A DNA stretch of 64,000 nt from Mimachlamys varia (lineage: Eukaryota > Mollusca > Bivalvia > Pectinida > Pectinidae), in the NCBI GenBank assembly GCA_947623455.1, contig OX392532.1, forward strand, positions 52,021,058 through 52,085,057, written 5' to 3'. A program made the translations under genes and the position numbers. The notes below the pieces were generated by a model that had not been told where the DNA came from, did not search any database, and saw only the letters and a list, made by a program, of their open reading frames with translations. Below are positions 58,061 through 64,000 of the stretch, in pieces. Position 1 is the first letter of the stretch; every line of letters starts with the position of its first letter.

Positions 58061-58256
58061 TATTCAAGGAGCAATGTTGATCCTGTTTTTCAGGAAAAAA
58101 CAGGAATATCTTATATAAAGTATATAAGATATCTTATACAATATATAAGACATCTCATATGCTACATGATACATCTATATATCTGATATCTCATATGCTT
58201 GATAAGATATTTCATATAATTCGATAAAATACAGAATCAACATTACTCCTTGAATA
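58061..58256. mobile_element. ~196-bp MITE
   Basis: Terminal inverted repeats of 25 bp, TATTCAAGGAGCAATGTTGA+TCCTG (58061-58085) and its inverse at 58232-58256, two mismatches. The interior is TATATAAGATATC-like palindromic DNA. Confidence 0.8.
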
Positions 58257-59570
58257 CATGTAAGAAGTATATGCCAATGTACTTAAGCATGTTGCATGAC
58301 AGTTGTTGAAGATGTTACAATAAGGTTTTCAAGTAGGGCAAAACGTATTCATTGTACAAAATCAATGTAATTATTTGTATATAACGTCTAAGGCAAACTT
58401 CTTTTTATTTAACATGTAATTAGTTCGGTCAAAGGTCAAATAAAAATCCTCGCTTTTTTATTTTTCGACGTTTTCAAAATATAATAAATCTTAACTATTG
58501 AGAATATTAATGTCAACACGATAACAGAGATGTCTTTATTTTTACTCTCACTCCTACTGTAAAGGTGGTACGCCATTTTGAACATTTCTGTTGAGCTTGC
58601 CGCCAAAAAGTTCACATTTTAATCTTCTCACGTTTCACCAGTGGGATTCAGCTCAAAATGATCCTGAGATAGTCCTGGCCGGATGGTGTTATTTTTATAT
58701 TGGTCAAAATATCCAAGTTTGCGCCATGACGTCATAAGTAAAACAAAACAAAATACAAAAACTAAAACAAAAAAACTGCCATATCTCGAATCCGTTGAAT
58801 GTGTTGTACTGAATTTGTGTAATTATTTTGTTGGTAGATCATTTCCATTTCTAACTTTTCCATACATCTATATTAGCTCACAATATTTAAGATAAAATGT
58901 TCACTGTTGGGTCAAATTTTTAAAAAAAAAATTAAACTTTTAGAAATTAGTTTTACGTATCAATGCAGAATATCATTCTTATGTATCTGATGTTTTTCGG
59001 TTACACATACGGTTTCCGTTGTACGCCAGTTTGAAATTTCCCCTGTATATTCTATGTATGCCGACATTTAGATAATGTTTGATAAAACTTCTAGACGTGA
59101 ACTTATTAAAAACTTTCATTTTGTTAGTTTATTATTGAAATGTTATTTACAGGTGCCTCTTGTCATTTGATGATATAGTTTAAATTTAATCAATAAAAAA
59201 TGGCCGCCATGACACAATATCCGGTTTACGTCAGGAAACATTGTTTTTTCGAAAAGTCAACTTCCGGTTTTCGGAAGGGGGTCAAAGTTGAAAAGTGCTA
59301 TTTTGGGTAGCGAACTTTGACAAACTTCTTCAAAAGTTCTGCAAGGCCTAAGAGTATTAATATCTCACATATAAAAGGTTAGGGTCGTTGACTTTCGGGT
59401 TTGAAAATATGAATGACCTTGACCCATTTTCTAGGTCACAGGGGTCAATTATCTTACAATCTTTCAAAAACACATTTTCTTTATTACCACGAGACATATA
59501 GTGCTGATATTTCGTCAGCAACATACTATGAGCACTTTCCATCAATTGTTATGAGGAAAATTGTCTGACA
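58257..59570. other. Intergenic, nothing recognised
   Basis: Unique AT-rich sequence with one GACCTTGACCC/GGTCACAGGGGTCA piece near 59414-59448. Confidence 0.4.
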
Positions 59571-60190
59571 AATCAGTTTCCGGTTTTGGCTATGAGTCAA
59601 ATTTGAAAGCGTACTTCGGGTCATCCTCGATATCCAGGGGTTACGATCACCTATGTAATCTACACCCCTGGAATATATCATGGCAAAATTGAAAGCTCCC
59701 GGGTCTGCCACCTAGCGGTCGGTGTGCGTTGTGTCCCTTTGAATCACGTAATCACCGACCAATCAAAATTGCGTGTAACAAAACGGCTTCTGCAATGAAT
59801 GTAAACAAGGAAGAACATCTCATTCGGTTGATCTATGAAAAATTCAAGCTTGATCAAATTAGACAGCATCAGGAAACGGCGATCGACGCACTGAGTCCTT
59901 GCCGTAAATGGTGTCGTTGAAGATTGTTCTTCTCTGTTTTACTGGTAAAGATCCATGACACAGTCGACACTGTGCCATGTTTGTTTACATTTTTTTCTGT
60001 CCCATTAGTAGAGCGCGTGATCAAATGTAAGGTGCGCTCTGATTGGACGCAGCCAGACCTAGCTGCATCCAATGAAAATTCTCGTCGCGGGATTTACGAA
60101 ATGTGGTCTATATATGCCAAGGGTGAAGATGAGTATGTGGATCGTAACCCTTGGCTAGCGAAGATGACTTCGGGTAGGAAACTGTGACAA
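59570..60190. repeat. Inverted pair of a GATCGTAACCC(C/T)TGG element
   Basis: Minus strand near 59650-59575 (GGTGATCGTAACCCCTGGAT, GAGGATGACCCGAAGT) matches plus strand 60138-60180 (GTGGATCGTAACCCTTGGCT, GCGAAGATGACTTCGGGT). Both translate to a D-R-N-P-W-(I/L)-x-x-M-T phrase, so they may be fragments of one decayed exon, or a non-coding repeat. Confidence 0.5.
59793..59920 (+). pseudogene. Possible first exon or fragment of a RecQ-like helicase
   Basis: ATG at 59793 opens MNVNKEEHLIRLIYEKFKLD followed by QIRQHQETAIDALS, which resembles the N-terminal F-x-x-x-x-x-R-x-x-Q-x-x-A-I-x-A-L motif of RecQ-type helicases. The Walker A region is absent and a stop follows within the frame (59918-59920), so it is a fragment or an exon with an unseen partner. 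Confidence 0.3.
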
Positions 60191-60850
60191 GATGTTTAGG
60201 TTATTGGCCATCACTGGTGGAAGGGAAGTAATTTGTAAATTATGTAAGAGTTTCTCCCCTTTTATTAGGTGTAAGCTCTGGTTGTTTGCATTTTGATATT
60301 GCGTCCTTACCTATATAAATAGAAAAGAGTTTGAGGTTTGTAACGAAAGACCAAATAGGCCGTAGCTGTGAAGAGCCCGTAACATTGTCAGCCAACAATT
60401 TCCAGTTTTTGTTTGTTTTTATTTTTTTAACTTTCGAACAAACATAAGCAAATGGATATAGATTTTAATACAATTAAATATATAGTTCTTGATATCCCTG
60501 ATTCTTGATAATTCACTGCTATAATGTAATTACATCATAAAATTAATACCGTGCAGTCAGTTATTATATTTTCTGTAGCCCGTATGCGGCCTTGAGGCTT
60601 TTACGCATGGGGAAGCACCACATGGTCGTTTGAAAAGCAACCTTTTATTTTCTTTGCACTGAAGGAGGAAATAGTTTTGTGATCAACAATGAGTAGTCTC
60701 CAGATGTTTAGATATATTAGACTTACCTTCTTTTTGCTATCATACCTTGAAGGTGCGTAATGGGACTTATTCTAGTATGTAATCTTTAATGTGTATTTTC
60801 AGATGTTTGGATAGATGGTATATGCATAATATCTTATAGCTGTTTGCATT
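60191..60850. other. 3' flank of gene F
   Basis: No gene. A minus-strand AATAAA (plus TTTATT) lies at about 60645-60650, 200 bases past gene F's stop, a plausible polyadenylation signal. Confidence 0.4.
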
Positions 60851-62449
60851 CTAATCTGTATGTATCATTATGTGTGTCTGTAAGTTTGCTTCAAGATGAA
60901 ATTCCTTATTACAGACCCCACACTTATAGGGCTTCTCTTCTGTATGCATTCGTCGTCTATGTGCCTGTAGGTTAGATGATACAGAAAAATCCTTACTACA
61001 TATATCACACTTGAAAGGTTTCTCTCCTGTATGTGTTCGTCTGTGCCTCAGTAAGTTAGAGGATCTAGCAAATGCCTTACTACATACATCACACTTGTAA
61101 GGTTTCTCTCCTGTATGTATCCGGCTGTGACTCAGTAAGCCAGATGCTACAGAAAATGACATACTACATGTGTCACATTTGTAAGGTTTCTCTCCTGTGT
61201 GTGACAGTCTGTGTGTCTTTAAACGAGATAATTCTGTATATTCCTTAATACAGATATCACACTTAAACGGTGTCTCTCCTGTATGTAACCGTCTGTGTCT
61301 TTTAAATGCATATGATACAGAAAATTCCTTACTACAGACATCACACTTATAAGGTTTCTCTCCTGTATGTGATCGTATGTGCCTCCGTAAGCTAGATGAT
61401 GTTGAAAATGCCTTACTACAGACATCACACTTAAACGGTGTCTCTCCTGTATGTGACCGTTTGTGTATATGTAACTGAGTCAATTGTGTAAATGCCTGAC
61501 TACAGACATCACATTTGTAAGGTTTCTCCCCTGTATGTGACCGTTTGTGTATCTGTAGGCACGATGATGCAGAATATTCCTTACTACATATATCACACTT
61601 GTAAGGTTTTTCTCCCGTATGTAATCGTCTGTGTCTCAGTAAGCCAGATTGTCCAGAAAATGCCTTACTACATGTGTCACATTTGTAAGGTTTCTCTCCT
61701 GTGTGTACGCGCCGGTGTAGTTGTAGGTTACTTGATTGAGAAAATTCCTTGCTACATATATCACACTTGTAAGGTTTTTCTCCTGTGTGCAATCTAAGGT
61801 GTCTTTGTAGACGATGTGATGTAGTAAATTCCTTTTTACATATACCACACTTGTAAGGCTTCTCTCCTGTGTGTATTCTAAGGTGTGTCTGTAGACAATG
61901 TGATGTAGTAAATTCCTTTTTACATATACCACACTGGTAAGTTGTCTCACCTTTATTATGTAATCGTCGTCTATGTCTCAGTAAGTCATTTGATCGTTGA
62001 AAGTCCTCACTACAACTATCACACTTGTAAGGTTTCTCCCCTGTATGTATTCGTCTGTGTTTCTGAAGGTTTGATGATTCAGAGAATTCCTTACTACAGA
62101 TATCACATTTGTAAGGTTTCTCTCCTGTATGTAATCGCCTGTGTTTATAAAGGTTTGATGATTTAGAGAATTCTTTACTACAGATATCACACTTGTAAGG
62201 TTTCACTCCTGTATGTACTCGTCTGTGCCTTTCTAGGTTAGGTGATGCTAAAAATTCTTTGCTACAGATTTCACACGTGTAAGGTTTCTCTCCTAGATGC
62301 ACTTCTCCGTGATTCTGTGGTTGAGATGAGAAACTAAATTCCTCACTATAGACATCAGTCTTGTATGTTTTACTTCCTGTCTGCAATTGTTTGTGTGACT
62401 TTTGTTGAGAAACATCACACGTGTATGAATTTTCGCCATTCTCCTCCAT
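60851..62449 (-). CDS. C2H2 zinc-finger gene F, 532 aa, 17 fingers
   Basis: The exon starts at 62460 after TTCTCATATTCCAG with leader GTACAATATCA and ATGGAGG at 62449. Residues 1-55 are a decayed finger region ([20 protein letters not shown]). Seventeen canonical fingers follow. Finger 4 ends HRRRLH with an unusual NKGETTYQ linker, and fingers 5-6 share a distinct [12 protein letters not shown] scaffold. Finger 16 is again H-x4-H (HRRRMH) and the protein ends HTD. No effector domain is visible. It is the longest unbroken member here and the best candidate for a functional gene. Confidence 0.9.
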   Translation of the reverse strand: MEENGENSYTCDVSQQKSHKQLQTGSKTYKTDVYSEEFSFSSQPQNHGEVHLGEKPYTCEICSKEFLASPNLERHRRVHTGVKPYKCDICSKEFSKSSNLYKHRRLHTGEKPYKCDICSKEFSESSNLQKHRRIHTGEKPYKCDSCSEDFQRSNDLLRHRRRLHNKGETTYQCGICKKEFTTSHCLQTHLRIHTGEKPYKCGICKKEFTTSHRLQRHLRLHTGEKPYKCDICSKEFSQSSNLQLHRRVHTGEKPYKCDTCSKAFSGQSGLLRHRRLHTGEKPYKCDICSKEYSASSCLQIHKRSHTGEKPYKCDVCSQAFTQLTQLHIHKRSHTGETPFKCDVCSKAFSTSSSLRRHIRSHTGEKPYKCDVCSKEFSVSYAFKRHRRLHTGETPFKCDICIKEYTELSRLKTHRLSHTGEKPYKCDTCSMSFSVASGLLSHSRIHTGEKPYKCDVCSKAFARSSNLLRHRRTHTGEKPFKCDICSKDFSVSSNLQAHRRRMHTEEKPYKCGVCNKEFHLEANLQTHIMIHTD

Positions 62450-62474
62450 TGATATTGTACCTGGAATATGAGAA

Positions 62475-63320
62475 TTACTCAGATAAGTACACAGTATTCA
62501 ACTGTATATATGTCACGCTAGTTTATCACATAGATAAGTACACAGTATTCACCTTTACGTACGTCACGCTAGTTTATCACACCTGGTCTTATTCTCTTGT
62601 TCTTTTACGAGAGTCTCCATGGAAATCTTTCCTTTCTCTCTATTTTGCCCCTAGTTTAAACGATTTTGAGTTCGGATTATGATTTTGTTAACGCTTTGGT
62701 ATTCACAGAATTGTTTTATACAGAAGAATACAGTATTCACTTGTACGTACGTCACGCTAGTTTATCACATAGATAAGTACACAGTACTCACCTGTACGTA
62801 CTGTACGTCACGCTAGTTTAACACACACAAACGTACACAGTATTCACAAGTACGTCACGCTAGTTTAACACACACAAACGTACACAGTATTCACGTGTAC
62901 GTACGTCACGCTAGTTTAACACACACAAACGTACACGGTATTCGCGTGTACGTCACGCTAGTTTAACACAAACAAACGTACACAGTATTCACGTGTACGT
63001 ACGTCACGCTAGTTTAACACACACAAACGTACACGGTATTCACGTGTATGTACGTCACGCTAGTGTAACACACACAAACGTACACGGTATTCACGTGTAT
63101 GTACGTCACGCTAGTTTAACACACACAAACGTACACGTTATTCACATGTACGTACGTCACGCTAGTTTAACACACACAAACGTACACGGTATTCACATGT
63201 ACGTCACGCTAGTTTAACACACACAAACGTACATGGTATTCACGTGTACGTACGTCACGCTAGTTTAACACACACAAACGTACACGATATTCACGTGTAC
63301 GTACGTCACGTTAGTTTATC
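62475..63320. repeat. 51-bp minisatellite in the presumed 5' intron of gene F
   Basis: The unit is GTATTCACGTGTACGTACGT plus CACGCTAGTTTAACACACAC plus AAACGTACACG, about 14-16 copies including diverged ones with ATAAGTACACAG. 51 is divisible by 3, so a 17-residue repeat frame (YVRHASLTHTNVHGIHV) is open; I do not regard it as coding. CpG- and ACGT-rich. Confidence 0.9.
62580..62705 (+). pseudogene. 3' tail of the YIDD-type RT element (copy P7) inside the minisatellite
   Basis: TTTTACGAGAGTCTCCATGG, ATTTTGCCCCTAGTTTAAAC and GAGTTCGGATTATGATTTTG match the tails of copies P3 and P5. It interrupts the 51-bp array. Confidence 0.65.
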
Positions 63321-63738
63321 TCAAACACTTTTTGTGATGGGTCAGGTTATACCAATTTCTTTATTAATATATATATATATACATTTCCTTTGTGTTCCAC
63401 AAGTTGCTATACAGAACTATCGCCCATTGAATAACTCATACTACCTTAGATAATGGTAGCTTAAAGCTGACAATGCAACTTAAAAAGCTTTCAATCAATA
63501 TTTTTTTTCAAAAAGTTCGATTTTTTTCTGGTTTTGAGATAGCCCCTATCTTTTCCGACCATCGTTTCTAAGGAAGTGCCGACATTTTAGTTTTGCCTTT
63601 GCTTGGTAACGAGTATGGGCCCCGATGGGTATATAAAGGTCATAGCCTGTAAAACCGGTTTTCAAAGTACTCCTGACCGTCACAATAGTCAGTGCTCCGC
63701 GCACTCGGCAACCGCTGTCAAAAATCAAACGCACTCAC
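63321..63738. other. Intron/flank with TA microsatellite
   Basis: A TA run at 63366-63380; otherwise nothing recognised. Confidence 0.4.
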
Positions 63739-63830
63739 CTTTAGACTTTGAACCACAATACTGTCATGCAGGTTCTTACTAATAACACATTCTTGAAATT
63801 GCGTATCCGAAATAAAAGGTATATCACTGA
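63739..63830 (-). promoter_or_regulatory. Candidate non-coding first exon/promoter of gene F
   Basis: On the minus strand a consensus donor TCTAAAG|GTGAGTGCG (exon edge 63739) would pair with the acceptor at 62461, giving a 1.28-kb intron that contains the minisatellite. The upstream boundary is arbitrary and no TATA box is clear. Confidence 0.35.
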
Positions 63831-64000
63831 AAATACTTCCATAAATCCAATATATATCGCCGGTCTTTCACGTGCATATACATTGTAATCGCATCTACGT
63901 ACAAACTCTTAGTCTTGGTCATGTAGACGCTTGACAAGCAAACACGTCTAAAACACGGCACACACAGGTGTGTAGTCAACAATGTGAAATTATATATTTG

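Noticed and set aside
62993..63217. ORF repeating YVRHASLTHTNVHGIHV
   Set aside because: Frame through the 51-bp minisatellite; no start context or unique part.

Overview
The window looks like nuclear DNA of a marine mollusc, most likely a bivalve. The evidence is AT-rich sequence, spliceosomal GT-AG introns, a very high load of MITEs, SINE heads, LINE fragments and satellites, many copies of the GACCTTGA/TCAAGGTCA-type dispersed repeat that I associate with molluscan genomes, and a cluster of C2H2 zinc-finger genes of one lineage-expanded family. Nothing looks bacterial, and there are no CRISPR, operon or rRNA features. The species assignment is inference.

Layout. 1-2670 is an almost G-free imperfect array whose minus strand reads as Asp/Glu/Asn-rich peptide broken by stops. 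4939-13760 holds the one non-zinc-finger gene I can model: three minus-strand exons (13628-13244, 9382-9170, 5640-5007) that join in phase to about 410 codons, provided one apparent missing base near 5350 is allowed. Its introns carry a TTAA-flanked MITE, a hAT-like element filled with a 57-bp minisatellite, G/C-rich repeats, and tRNA-derived SINE heads. 14.1-18.8 kb is repeat-dominated (foldbacks, 3' fragments of an EN-less YIDD-type reverse transcriptase family).

19.0-30.0 kb is a tandem zinc-finger cluster on the minus strand: gene A (16 fingers plus a decayed tail), gene B (9) and gene C (13). Its intergenic DNA and finger exons were copied as a unit of about 3.75 kb. 30.7-33.8 kb contains two broken retroelements: a minus-strand YIDD RT and a plus-strand jockey/CR1-like LINE with endonuclease and RT. 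The end of the LINE ORF runs straight into a 3.3-kb array of about 40-bp palindromic monomers (33.84-37.16 kb) whose unit can be derived from the LINE coding sequence.

37.2-45 kb is intergenic with a SINE, a 128-bp tandem array and several MITEs. Two plus-strand finger genes follow: D (8 fingers, initiator ATG replaced by TTG) and E (8 fingers, frameshifted, nonsense-ended, with a dead-finger array). They are bracketed by mirror-image MITE pairs. 52-60 kb is mostly featureless AT-rich DNA with small foldbacks. Gene F (60.85-62.46 kb, minus, 17 fingers) is the longest intact finger gene, with a 51-bp minisatellite in its presumed 5' intron.

How it fits together. All six finger genes share the same last-exon architecture (acceptor, short GTAC..TTAAAGGA leader, ATGGAG, then fingers with no KRAB, BTB, ZAD or SCAN domain). 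They look like sequence-specific DNA-binding proteins evolving by tandem duplication and by gain and loss of whole 84-bp fingers, inside a neighbourhood rich in transposons. A role in binding such repeats is speculation.
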